NCBI GenBank assembly: GCA_027704905.1
Contig: CM051019.1
Coordinates: 21,655,495-21,719,494 of the forward strand
Direction of reading: 5' to 3'
Source: Muraenolepis orangiensis
Taxonomy: Eukaryota > Chordata > Actinopteri > Gadiformes > Muraenolepididae
DNA length: 64,000 nt
Shown here piece after piece: positions 1 to 9,339 of this stretch (positions are counted from its first letter, which is position 1; every line of letters starts with the position of its first letter). The notes beneath the pieces are model-generated. The model was not told the DNA's origin, did not search any database, and saw only the letters and a list, made by a program, of their open reading frames with translations. Made by a program: the position numbers and the translations under genes.

Positions 1-114
1 TGAAGGATGAGTGCAAGCTGCAGTCCACCTCCTGATGGGGTATGAGGGGGGGGGGACCACTAGATGTAAAAGGCACATGCAGACTAGAATGCACATACAG
101 AAGAAGAACGCAGC

Positions 115-330
115 ATGATGGTAAATGGTAAATGGACATTTATACAGCGCTTTTCTAACCAGTGGTTACTCAAAGCGCTTTACAAGTCATGCCTCACATT
201 CACCTACACATACACACATTCAACCACCAACGGTGGAGTCAGCCATCAAGGAGACAGCCAGCAGGTCAGGAGCAGTTAGGGTTAGGGTGTTAGCAGCATC
301 CACCTGGACCCAGCAGCAGCACTGAGGGCG
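115..330 (-). repeat. 3' half of a tRNA-derived SINE
   Basis: Read on the minus strand, this segment matches the body of the SINE at 20903-21124: the stretch around 'CTGGCTGTCTCC', then 'GTGAGGCATGACTTGTAAAG' and 'CGCTTTG' occur in the same order in both. No tRNA-like head (A/B box) is visible here, so it is a truncated or older copy. It ends in a 'TGGTAAATGG' direct repeat near 120. A short open frame runs through it but is not a gene. Confidence 0.6.
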
Positions 331-372
331 TGCCCACCGAGGAGGGCACCTCTAGCGCTACGCAGCCGCCCG

Positions 373-850
373 GAGGAAGAGCTTCAGAACATGGAGGACA
401 CAAGGAGCATCGCCAAGGTGACAGAACCGACAGAGTGGGTCAACGGGTTAGTGGTGGTTAAGAAGCCACGCACAGGCAATCTCAGGGTCTGCCTCGACCC
501 CAGAGACTTAAATAAAGCCATCAAGTGTCCCACTATCCTCTGCCAACGCTAGAGGATATAAAACCCAAGCTGACAGGTGCACAGTGTAATGGACGCACGT
601 TCAGGATACTGGGCAATCAAACTCACTGATGAGTCATCGATGCTCACTACATTGAACACACTACTACCATTTGGCCTTATCTCAGCTCAATAGACTAAAC
701 CTGCCAAAGTATTGATGGTATAGTCGCCATTGTAGACGATGTCCTCATATACGAAGCAACCTGAGAGGAACACGACAAAAGTCTCTGTGCCAATGGTCAC
801 GAGAGAAAGGGTTGTGGCTCCACCAGAGAAGAGCACAATCAGAGCTACTG
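373..850 (+). pseudogene. Ty3/Gypsy reverse transcriptase remnant
   Basis: The plus-strand translation gives EPTEWVNGLVVVKK and LRVCLDPRDLNKAIK, the start of a Gypsy reverse transcriptase. After stops and frame changes it gives LLPFGLISAQ and then VDDVLIYEAT..EEHDK, a decayed form of the catalytic YxDD region, where the second strand-initiating aspartates should sit. Several stops and missing blocks mean it cannot make a functional enzyme. The integrase part of probably the same element follows at 1190-2500, after an unrelated repeat. Confidence 0.75.
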
Positions 851-861
851 AGGTCAGCTAT

Positions 862-1060
862 CAGAATCTGAATCAGAAAGTGGTTTATTGCCATATACCG
901 TTGTAAAAACACGCATTGGAATTTGACACGGGTCCGGAGTGACACGGTAACGTGCAAAACAAAACAGTACAGACAAGGGAAAACAATACAAGGCAAAACA
1001 ATAAGACAAGACAAAACAATAAGTCCTGTGCAAATTTGGCATTTTAAAATCTAAATCTAA
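862..1060 (+). repeat. Dispersed repeat, probable LINE 3' tail fragment
   Basis: This segment starts 'GAATCAGAAAGTGGTTTATTGCC' in style of fish LINE 3' ends and shares long blocks with 54976-55060 and 55205-55255: 'CGGGTCCGGAGTGACACGG', 'AAACAAAACAGTACAGACAA' and 'GTCCTGTGCAAATTT'. It separates the Gypsy reverse transcriptase piece from the integrase piece, so it probably inserted into the old Gypsy element. The family is not identified with certainty. Confidence 0.5.
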
Positions 1061-1096
1061 GTATAAGTATAAGTATAAGTATAAGTATAAGTATAA

Positions 1097-1154
<58 letters not shown>
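1061..1154. repeat. Microsatellites (GTATAA)n and (AAT)n
   Basis: About six GTATAA units are followed directly by about 19 AAT units. Simple-sequence tail of the preceding repeat. Confidence 0.95.
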
Positions 1155-1155
<1 letters not shown>

Positions 1156-1189
1156 GTTATTGAAGTATAAATAAAGTTATTGGGGCATC

Positions 1190-1678
1190 GCCTCTCAGCT
1201 GAAGAAATCTAGTCCGCCGCCATCAAGCACGATCGAGTACCTAGGAACCGTGAGGAACTGGAGACCTGCTGGGAATGGTTCATTACTGAAAGACAAATTC
1301 GTCCCCAGCCGCTCGAGATAAACGCACCAATACACACCAAGTTTGAATTATTCACCATCAAGTCATGGGAATTCAAACAAATCACGTCACGCCCATATGA
1401 CCCTCAGAGCAATGGCCTTACCGAAAAAACTGTGCAGACAGCAAAAAAGCACTGATGGACGGAGCCAAGGACGGACAGAAGAGACCCATACTATTCATAC
1501 TTATATATATACCCAAACACATCAGTGGACCATTTCAAGTCACCAGCGCAGCGGTCGCAGGCTTCGGTCAACGCTTACCCAAGCAGCTGAAGCTTGAGGT
1601 CGTCAGCCACAAAGAAGGACATGCGTACAAAACGGTAACAACAAATATATTTTGACAGATCAGCTAGATCAGCTAGAC
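1190..1678 (+). pseudogene. Ty3/Gypsy integrase remnant
   Basis: The plus-strand reading at about 1395-1455 gives TSRPYDPQSNGLTEKTVQTA, the hallmark of the Gypsy integrase catalytic core around its glutamate. It is preceded by a degraded region and followed by stops. The element continues after the MITE at 1679-2237: 2246-2500 reads as a decayed Gypsy pol C-terminus. Together with 373-850 it marks one old plus-strand Gypsy insertion upstream of L3HYPDH. Confidence 0.75.
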
Positions 1679-2237
1679 CAGTGGTGTCCAAACTATGGCC
1701 CGCGGGCCAAATGTGGCCCGTGGCAATAAAATAAAAATTGAATATGGCCTGTTTGCATTCTTCAGTCCAAGGCGCAGCATCACTGCTCTTATTGAATCAA
1801 ATGATATTCCTATCATAGGTGAGTTCAAAATGTATGACAGTATTTGTGATGTGTGCTCATCAATTTCATTTTAAACAAATATCGAAAAAGTTAGTAGCCC
1901 GGTATGTGTTAATAAGCCCAATAATTGTACACAGGCTACATAACACGCTTATCCTGTAATACAGTTGATTTACCCCTCCCTTTAAACAGGGCTGTGGTCA
2001 GGGAGCTCCATCCTGAGATAGAATCCACATTGTGAACTTGTGTTGTGAGAAGGAGCTGCTAGACGACTACATTAGGAGACATTATAGAACTCATGGACCT
2101 CCTGCAGTACCTTCACTGACCACCACTGATAACCGCAGAACCGGGTACAACACTGCTGCTTTAATCCTGTTTGTTGCCCCTGACTTCTTATATGTTTCTG
2201 TATGTGGCCCCCAATGAAAAGAGTTTGGACACCCCTG
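1679..2237. mobile_element. hAT-type MITE with 8-bp target duplication
   Basis: The ends are inverted repeats: CAGTGGTGTCCAAACT at the left and AGTTTGGACACCCCTG at the right. The flanks are AGCTAGAC (1671-1678) and AGCTCGAC (2238-2245), a hAT-length 8-bp duplication with one mismatch. The left end carries the 'GGCCCGCGGGCC' motif common in Charlie-like hAT elements. Internal sequence shows no transposase; the short open frames are not convincing. It split the Gypsy remnant. Confidence 0.85.
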
Positions 2238-2245
2238 AGCTCGAC

Positions 2246-2510
2246 CGTAACCACCACTGCACAACGGCGACTCCGTCAGACTCCAAAAGCACTGGAAGCC
2301 AGCAGTCATCATCCAGCCAGCTGATCCTGAACGATCCTTCATCCTTCGCACTCAAGATGGACTAGGTGCACCGTCGCAGCCATCGCAGCCATCTCTGGAG
2401 CACCAAGGAGAAGCACAGCTGGTCTGACAGCAGGGTCGGCTCAGCAGACACAGAGCCTGAGGAACAGGACAATACACTAAATGCACCACACTCGCCTGAA
2501 AACACACCAC
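2246..2510 (+). pseudogene. Continuation of the Gypsy pol tail
   Basis: After the MITE, the plus strand continues with an arginine-rich reading (RRLRQTPKAL) typical of the end of Gypsy pol, then stops. It is the distal part of the element whose integrase lies at 1190-1678. No intact frame. Confidence 0.45.
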
Positions 2511-2512
2511 AC

Positions 2513-2536
2513 ACACTGAACCACACACACACCACA

Positions 2537-2595
<59 letters not shown>

Positions 2596-2620
2596 ACACC
2601 ACACACACACACACACACCG
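2513..2620. repeat. (CA)n microsatellite
   Basis: Nearly pure CA repeat of about 100 bases with a few CCA interruptions. Open frames of cysteine/valine or histidine/threonine through it are artefacts. Confidence 0.97.
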
Positions 2621-2923
2621 GACACTGGAGCTGTTGACCCACTCAGCTTCATACCACACACGGTCAGGACGAGAGGTCAGGAGTGGTTCTTGACCTGTGA
2701 TATGCAAAGGGTGTTCATTGAAAGTGTTTGATATAACAACTGAAGCTTGACATTGCTTTGAAGATATTTTATATAGCAGTGAGACTATATTGTGTTTATT
2801 TGAATATTGTTGAATGGTTATTGATGCACTAAAATCCTGTGTTTGGTTAGAAAAAAGCATGTGGTTAAGTTGACTTACTAATAGATCTAGAAGAGTATGC
2901 AACACCTTCATTCTTTATTGTTT

Positions 2924-2998
2924 TAAAAAGAGAAGGATGTAATATTTAGATTATTTATGTCAGGCATATGTGTGGACAGCCACTAAACTTGAGTTCAG
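2924..2998 (+). promoter_or_regulatory. Polypurine tract and start of a Gypsy LTR
   Basis: 'AAAAAGAGAAGGA' at about 2925-2937 followed by 'TGTAATATTTAG' at 2938 looks like the polypurine tract and TG start of a 3' LTR, in the right place and orientation for the Gypsy remnant at 373-2510. The far end of the LTR is not identified; sequence soon passes into the GC-richer 5' flank of L3HYPDH, so LTR sequence may lie within 200 bases of the start codon. Confidence 0.45.
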
Positions 2999-3132
2999 CA
3001 CAGTCCTGCGAACTTTACAAAGTGTGCAAATAAGACCCCGCCCACTCGCCTTTAACGGCCATGCTAAAAAACTCCCACTGGACATTCATTTAATTACATT
3101 TGATATTGTTTAGATATAATTCTTGTCCGTAG

Positions 3133-3619
3133 ATGGAGTCGTTGCAGGCTCCACCGAGCGACGGGGACGTGATGTCCGTAGTGGACATGCACACGGGCGG
3201 CGAGCCCCTGCGGGTGGTCCTGAGCGGGTACCCCGCGGACATCCCCGGGGACACCCTGCTGTCCAAGCGGCGGCACGTCGGCGAGCACCTGGACCACCTG
3301 AGGAAGGTGCTGATGTTCGAGCCCCGGGGCCACTACGACATGTACGGGGCGCTGGTGGTGCCCAGCGAGCTGCCCGACGCGGACCTGGGGGTGCTCTTCA
3401 TGCACAACCAGGGCTACAGCACCATGTGTGGACACGCCGTCATCGCGCTCGGTCGCTTCGCCGTGGACTACAAGCTGGTCCGAGAGCCGCCCACGGCCCC
3501 GGAGACCCAGGTCAACATCCACTGTCCGTGCGGCCTGGTCAAGGCCTTCGTCGAGTACTCTGAGGGCAGGACCGGGGGAGTGAGGTTCCACAGTGTCCCG
3601 GCGTTTGCTTTTGCAACAG
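3133..3619 (+). CDS. L3HYPDH: L3HYPDH exon 1
   Basis: Start codon ATG at 3133 gives MESLQAPPSDGD, aligned with the usual N-terminus of the family. The exon is very GC-rich, unlike the AT-rich flank. It ends in phase 1 at 3619 before 'GTTAGAG', in the middle of the ATD codon run. It contains the catalytic Cys99. Long frames on the opposite strand and in the +1 frame here are shadows of the high GC content. Confidence 0.95.
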
Positions 3620-6600
3620 GTTAGAGATAGGGTGTATTACTGCGCTATGTATGTGAACTGTATTGGGGGGAAAACAAGACTGGTCGAGTTCTCCATGTCA
3701 TGTGTGTGTTTGTTTGTTTGTTTTTCTAGATGTTTCCGTGATGGTGGAGGGGTTCGGGGAGGTGGTGGTGGACGTCAGCTATGGAGGAGCTTTCTACGCC
3801 TTCGTGAGCGCCCAGAGGTTCGGTCTGGACGTGACCCGCTCCAGGACTCGGGATCTGGTCGATGCAGCGACCGCAGTTACAAAGGCTGTCAAGTCCCAGG
3901 TAATTCAACTTTATGAACTGGGCTGTTTGGTTTAACACACTGGAATAAAACATCTGCATCTTTACAGTAGCCAATATTTTGCATTTTTCATTATGCCCTA
4001 CTTGTTCATGTAATAAACATGTAATAACATTTCATGTTATTTCCATGTAACTGATAAGCACATTGAGGTAATACAATGTTTACATCCATCCATGACACAA
4101 TCAATCTAGGAGAAGTAATAAGTAAGACTGACCCACATTTGTTGTTCTCCGTGACCTGTAGGTGACCTGTATGTGACCTGTACGTGACCTGAATGCGACC
4201 TGTATGTGACCTGTACGTGACCTGTACGTGACCTGTAGGTGACCTGTAGGTGACCTGTAGGTGACCTGTACGTGACCTGAATGCGACCTGTATGTGACCT
4301 GTACGTGACCTGAATGTGACCTGTACGTGACCTGTAGGTGTTTGGCAGGTGAAACTTCACCATCCCACCAGTGAAGACCTGGCGTTCCTCTACGGAACCA
4401 TCCTCACAGACGACAACGACGCTTACTCCTCCGACCCCACGGCCAACGTGTGTGTGTTCGCTGAAGCTCAGGTACGCAGTGGTTAGGGGTGTTCCACTCC
4501 CAGTCAAAACGTTACTGGGTTCGATGCCCCTACGGTGTCCGCAGTTTACCATGAAGGCACCACGTTCCATAATGTCTCAACGTTCACTGCAAGTCAGTTT
4601 GAATAACATTATATAGTAGAATACATCTCAGCACCCTGCTGAAATGTATTCTACTATGTGTAACATTATATAATAACATGTGTTATACCATGTGTTATTC
4701 CATGTGTTATACCATGTGTTATACCATGTGTAACCATGTGTAATACCATGTGTAACCATGTGTAATACCATGTGTAACCATGTGTAATACCATGTGTAAC
4801 CATGTATAACCATGTGTTATACCATGTGTAATACCATGTGTTATACCATGTGTAACCATGTGTAACCATGTGATATACCATGTGTAATACCATGTGTTAT
4901 ACCATGTGTAATACCATGTGTAACCATGTGATATACCATGTGTAATACCATGTGTTATACCATGTGTAATACCATGTGTTATACCATGTGTTATACCATG
5001 TGTAATACCATGTGTAATACCATGTGTTATACCATGTGTAACCATGTGTAACCATGTGATATACCATGTGTTATACCATGTGTAATACCATGTGTTATAC
5101 CATGTGTAATACCATGTGTTATACCATGTGTAACCATGTGTAACCATGTGATATACCATGTGTAATACCATGTGTAATACCATGTGTAATACCATGTGTT
5201 ATACCATGTGTAATACCATGTGTTATACCATGTGTAATACCATGTGTTATACCATGTGTAATACCATGTGTAATACCATGTGTAATACCATGTGTAATAC
5301 CATGTGTTATACCATGTGTAACCATGTGATATACCATGTGTAATACCATGTGTTATACCATGTGTAATACCATGTGTAACCATGTGTTATACCATGTATA
5401 ACCATGTGTTATACCATGTGTAATACCATGTGTTATACCATGTGTAACCATGTGTAACCATGTGTTATACCATGTGTAACCATGTGTTATACCATGTGTA
5501 ACCATGTGTAATACCATGTGTTATACCATGTGTTATACCATGTGTTATACCATGTGTAATACCATGTGTTATACCATGTGTAATACCATGTGTAATACCA
5601 TGTGTAATACCATGTGTAACCATGTGTTATACCATGTGTAATACCATGTGTTATACCATGTGTAATACCATGTGTAATACCATGTGTTATACCATGTGTA
5701 ACCATGTGTAATACCATGTGTAATACCATGTGTTATACCATGTGTAACCATGTGTAATACCATGTGTTATACCATGTGTAACCATGTGTAACCATGTGTA
5801 TACCATGTGTAATACCATGTGTAATACCATGTGTTATACCATGTGTAACCATGTGTATACCATGTGTAATACCATGTGTTATACCATGTGTTATACCATG
5901 TGTAACCATGTGTTATACCATGTGTAACCATGTGTTATACCATGTGTAATACCATGTGTTATACCATGTGTAACCATGTGTAACCATGTGTTATACCATG
6001 TGTTATACCATGTGTAATACCATGTGTTATACCATGTGTAACCATGTGTTATACCATGTGTAACCATGTGTAATACCATGTGTTATACCATGTGTTATAC
6101 CATGTGTAACCATGTGTAACCATGTGTTATACCATGTGTAACCATGTGTTATACCATGTGTAACCATGTGTAATACCATGTGTTATACCATGTGTAACCA
6201 TGTGTTATACCATGTGTAACCATGTGTAATACCATGTGTTATACCATGTGTAACCATGTGTTATACCATGTGTAACCATGTGTTATACCATGTGTAATAC
6301 CATGTGTAACCATGTGTAATACCATGTGTAACCATGTGTTATACCATGTGTAACCATGTGTTAACCATGTGTAACCATGTGTAACGGTACAATGGAATGC
6401 TTACTCCCCATTCCCTCCCGCAGAATGTATTTTCTAAAACACTATACTATAAAAATAAAAACTGTACACAATAAAAATAACAATTAAGTGACTGATGGAT
6501 GATACTGTACATTTGTTGAATTGTGCAAAAAGCATTTAATTAAATTGAATGAACAATTAAGACATGCATTGAGTTGAGTGTTTCTAAATGCAGGTGGACC

Positions 6601-6731
6601 GGAGCCCCACGGGGTCTGGAGTTACGGCCCGGATCGCTCTCCAACACCACAAGGGTTTGATCGGCTTGAACCAGGCCAGGACCTTCAAGAGTGGGGCCAC
6701 GGGGTCAGAGTTCACCGGGAAGGCTGTCCGG
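3133..6731 (+). CDS. L3HYPDH: Trans-3-hydroxy-L-proline dehydratase, exons 1-4 of a split gene (last exon missing)
   Basis: L3HYPDH is a cytosolic member of the proline racemase superfamily that dehydrates trans-3-hydroxy-L-proline to pyrroline-2-carboxylate. The coding sequence joins 3133-3619, 3730-3899, 4349-4471 and 6594-6731, giving 306 codons in one frame across GT/AG junctions; human protein is about 354 residues. DMHTGGEPLR and MFEPRGHYDMYG mark the N-terminal half. The first catalytic cysteine lies in MCGHAV (Cys99); the second racemase cysteine is replaced by threonine in DRSPTGSG (Thr266), the known signature separating the dehydratase from racemases. The final exon, about 50 residues, is not seen and probably falls in the N gap at 7625-8624. 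It is the only clear host gene in the window. Confidence 0.95.
3730..3899 (+). CDS. L3HYPDH: L3HYPDH exon 2
   Basis: Acceptor 'TTTTTCTAG' at 3721-3729, donor 'CAG|GTAATT' after 3899. It reads DVSVMVEGFGEVVVDVSYGG and AFYAFVSAQRFGLDVTRS, including the conserved D(I/V)(A/S)YGGAFYAFV block. 170 bases; completes the split codon from exon 1 and ends in phase 0. Confidence 0.95.
4151..4340. repeat. 11-bp minisatellite in L3HYPDH intron 2
   Basis: About 17 tandem copies of an 11-base unit close to GTGACCTGTAC, with variants such as GTGACCTGAAT. The array ends only a few bases before the exon 3 acceptor at 4347-4348, so the polypyrimidine tract there is poor. Confidence 0.95.
4349..4471 (+). CDS. 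L3HYPDH: L3HYPDH exon 3
   Basis: Acceptor 'TTTGGCAG' ends at 4348 and donor 'CAG|GTACGC' follows 4471. The 41 codons read VKLHHPTSEDLAFLYGTILT and then DDNDAYSSDPTANVCVFAEA, matching the family block SEDLAFLYGTILTD. In phase at both ends. Confidence 0.95.
4476..4560 (+). repeat. tRNA-like SINE fragment at the start of intron 3
   Basis: 'CGCAGTGGTTAGGGG' resembles a polymerase III A box, and 'TGGGTTCGATGCCCC' about 35 bases later resembles a B box, followed by 'GGTGTCCGCAGTTTACCAT' as in common fish SINEs. It starts immediately after the exon 3 donor. No clear 3' tail or target duplication. Confidence 0.5.
4614..4656. repeat. Short inverted repeat (hairpin)
   Basis: TAGTAGAATACAT and ATGTATTCTACTA form 13-base arms around a loop whose inner part also pairs (TCAGCAC / GCTGA). 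Outside the arms 'AACATTATATA' is repeated directly. Probably a small palindromic MITE; it borders the satellite array. Confidence 0.7.
4677..6385. repeat. 1.7 kb satellite-like array of 10- and 12-bp units in L3HYPDH intron 3
   Basis: The array is built from CCATGTG cores separated by TAA (10-base period) or TAATA, TTATA, ATATA (12-base period), mixed irregularly with some higher-order runs. It fills most of intron 3. Open frames through it (MVLHMVTHG-type) are artefacts of the repeat. Confidence 0.97.
6386..6593. other. Rest of L3HYPDH intron 3, no feature seen
   Basis: AT-rich unique-looking sequence leading to the acceptor 'AAATGCAG' of exon 4. Nothing else recognised. Confidence 0.6.
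6594..6731 (+). CDS. L3HYPDH: L3HYPDH exon 4
   Basis: Acceptor at 6592-6593, donor 'CGG|GTAACC' after 6731. Reads VDRSPTGSGVTARIALQHHK and GLIGLNQARTFKSGATGSEF, then TGKAVR. DRSPTGSG contains Thr266, which takes the place of the second catalytic cysteine of proline racemases. Phase 0 at the end; the following exon should start with the usual EA/VKCGDF-like block and is not found before the gap. Confidence 0.95.
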
Positions 6732-7032
6732 GTAACCTTTTAGTAGTGTGGCGAGTTATTTGGGGGCAATGGAAACAAGCGTAGTTAGTACGACGACTAC
6801 ATGAAACATGAATAGGGTGGTGGTCCAGGTGGAGAACAGGACTCTGGCTTCCTAACCCTGATATCAGTACACCTGTAGCACCGGCAGTACACCTGTAGGC
6901 AGGTGAATCAGACGACGCCTCACATGCTGTTTAAATGTCTTCTTTAGGGCTCCTCCCGACGACAGGGAGTGTGGGTGTGTGTGTGTGTGTTTAACCTGCG
7001 GGCCTTGATTACCAAGGACCCACAGGTGTGCA

Positions 7033-7624
7033 GAACCAGACTAATCAGTCTGACTGAGGCCAGATGAGGCTGCTTCAACCAGACTCTAATCAGTCTGACT
7101 GGGGCCAGGTGAGGCTGCTTCAACCAGACTCTAATCAGTCTGACTGGGGTCAGGTGAGGCTGCTTCAACCAGACTCTAATCAGTCTGACTGGGGCCAGGT
7201 GAGGCTGCTTCAACCAGACTCTAATCAGTCTGACTGGGGTCAGGTGAGGCTGCTTCAACCAGACTCTAATCAGTCTGACTGGGGCCAGGTGAGGCTGCTT
7301 CAACCAGACTCTAATCAGTCTGACTGGGGCCAGGTGAGGCTGCTTCAACCAGACTCTAATCAGTCTGACTGGGGCCAGGTGAGGCTGCTTCAACCAGACT
7401 CTAATCAGTCTGACTGGGGCCAGGTGAGGCTGCTTCAACCAGACTCTAATCAGTCTGACTGGGGCCAGGTGAGGCTGCTTCAACCAGACTCTAATCAGTC
7501 TGACTGGGGCCAGGTGAGGCTGCTTCAACCAGACTCTAATCAGTCTGACTGGGGCCAGGTGAGGCTGCTTCAACCAGACTCTAATCAGTCTGACTGGGGT
7601 CAGGTGAGGCTGCTTCAACCAGAC
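7033..7624. repeat. 45-bp minisatellite running into the gap
   Basis: About 13 near-identical 45-base units (…TGAGGCTGCTTCAACCAGAC…) differing mainly by a C/T in GGGGYCAGG. Because 45 is divisible by 3, both strands stay open and give long spurious frames. The array abuts the N run directly, so its true length is unknown. Confidence 0.97.
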
Positions 7625-8624
7625 NNNNNNNNNNNNNNNNNNNNNNNNNNNNNNNNNNNNNNNNNNNNNNNNNNNNNNNNNNNNNNNNNNNNNNNNNNNN
7701 NNNNNNNNNNNNNNNNNNNNNNNNNNNNNNNNNNNNNNNNNNNNNNNNNNNNNNNNNNNNNNNNNNNNNNNNNNNNNNNNNNNNNNNNNNNNNNNNNNNN
7801 NNNNNNNNNNNNNNNNNNNNNNNNNNNNNNNNNNNNNNNNNNNNNNNNNNNNNNNNNNNNNNNNNNNNNNNNNNNNNNNNNNNNNNNNNNNNNNNNNNNN
7901 NNNNNNNNNNNNNNNNNNNNNNNNNNNNNNNNNNNNNNNNNNNNNNNNNNNNNNNNNNNNNNNNNNNNNNNNNNNNNNNNNNNNNNNNNNNNNNNNNNNN
8001 NNNNNNNNNNNNNNNNNNNNNNNNNNNNNNNNNNNNNNNNNNNNNNNNNNNNNNNNNNNNNNNNNNNNNNNNNNNNNNNNNNNNNNNNNNNNNNNNNNNN
8101 NNNNNNNNNNNNNNNNNNNNNNNNNNNNNNNNNNNNNNNNNNNNNNNNNNNNNNNNNNNNNNNNNNNNNNNNNNNNNNNNNNNNNNNNNNNNNNNNNNNN
8201 NNNNNNNNNNNNNNNNNNNNNNNNNNNNNNNNNNNNNNNNNNNNNNNNNNNNNNNNNNNNNNNNNNNNNNNNNNNNNNNNNNNNNNNNNNNNNNNNNNNN
8301 NNNNNNNNNNNNNNNNNNNNNNNNNNNNNNNNNNNNNNNNNNNNNNNNNNNNNNNNNNNNNNNNNNNNNNNNNNNNNNNNNNNNNNNNNNNNNNNNNNNN
8401 NNNNNNNNNNNNNNNNNNNNNNNNNNNNNNNNNNNNNNNNNNNNNNNNNNNNNNNNNNNNNNNNNNNNNNNNNNNNNNNNNNNNNNNNNNNNNNNNNNNN
8501 NNNNNNNNNNNNNNNNNNNNNNNNNNNNNNNNNNNNNNNNNNNNNNNNNNNNNNNNNNNNNNNNNNNNNNNNNNNNNNNNNNNNNNNNNNNNNNNNNNNN
8601 NNNNNNNNNNNNNNNNNNNNNNNN
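7625..8624. other. Assembly gap of exactly 1000 N
   Basis: A run of 1000 N, a placeholder size. The minisatellite enters it from the left; a LINE/duplicated block leaves it on the right. It probably contains the last L3HYPDH exon. Confidence 0.99.
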
Positions 8625-8727
8625 CTTTGTCGACTTTAAATAGAGTAAGATCAATGGGCCACTTTGGGGGATAGCTAGGAGGGTAAAAAATGTTATGCAG
8701 GGGTAAAACACGAGGTGACTCAGGTAA

Positions 8728-9300
8728 AAACACAAGTGACTGGGTTGGCTATGCAGACTATCTGCAACTGTTTTTCCTTAACAAAGCCACACTACAACAA
8801 GCCCTACCACTACTCAATCAAACGCTATCACCGGACGATCAACCATATCAAAACTAAAACCATGATATTGAACTAGAAATATCTCAACACGGAGGTCCCA
8901 TATCCAACCACCATCCTAACCTAAATGATGTCCCTATTGAGAACAAGATGGTATTCAGATACTTGGGCAGCGACATCAAATATGATGAGCCTTCCACTGG
9001 TGATGCTGAAATAAGCTGTTATTATGACATGCTCCGCAGAATGCTTAAGAATGGCTATATCAGGAAAGACTGAAAATATCTATGTAAAAGATGACAGATA
9101 ATAGTGACGAGGTTGTTGACTTTCGCTACCGATAATAGTGATCTTCTTCGCATTTGCAAGACTATCTCAATAACGGATTTTACAGATGCAATACAGGCGA
9201 GATACCTAGCCCATGTCAGTCGACGAACAAACCTTAATACAGCCAAACAACTATTTAATTAAAAGTACTTGGTGCTCAGAGGCTATCAGCAGTTGATTTC
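8728..9300 (+). pseudogene. LINE reverse transcriptase C-terminal remnant, copy 1
   Basis: Readable as DWVGYADYLQLFFLNKATLQ (a YADD box decayed to YADY), then VFRYLGSDIKYDEPSTGDAE and later IQARYLAHVSRRTNLNTAKQ, which is the usual order at the C-terminus of a non-LTR retrotransposon. Stops interrupt it after ~70 and ~130 codons. The same reading is at 13313-14100. Confidence 0.65.
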
Positions 9301-9339
9301 TATAGAAAAGCTTTTAAGAGTGAGGTCTAGATATGATCA

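Noticed and set aside
3094..3591. 165-codon antisense frame and 146-codon +1 frame over L3HYPDH exon 1
   Set aside because: Shadows of a GC-rich true exon whose own frame matches the enzyme family and continues through four exons.
4628..6079. Long frames on the minus strand through the 10/12-base array
   Set aside because: Pure products of the satellite sequence, no start context or known domain.
7033..7624. Possible CRISPR-like or protein-repeat gene (45-base repeats, open on both strands)
   Set aside because: Units are contiguous with no unique spacers, and openness follows from 45 being a multiple of three; it is a minisatellite.
7064..8735. Long frames of over 370 codons on both strands
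   Set aside because: They consist mostly of the 1000-N gap.
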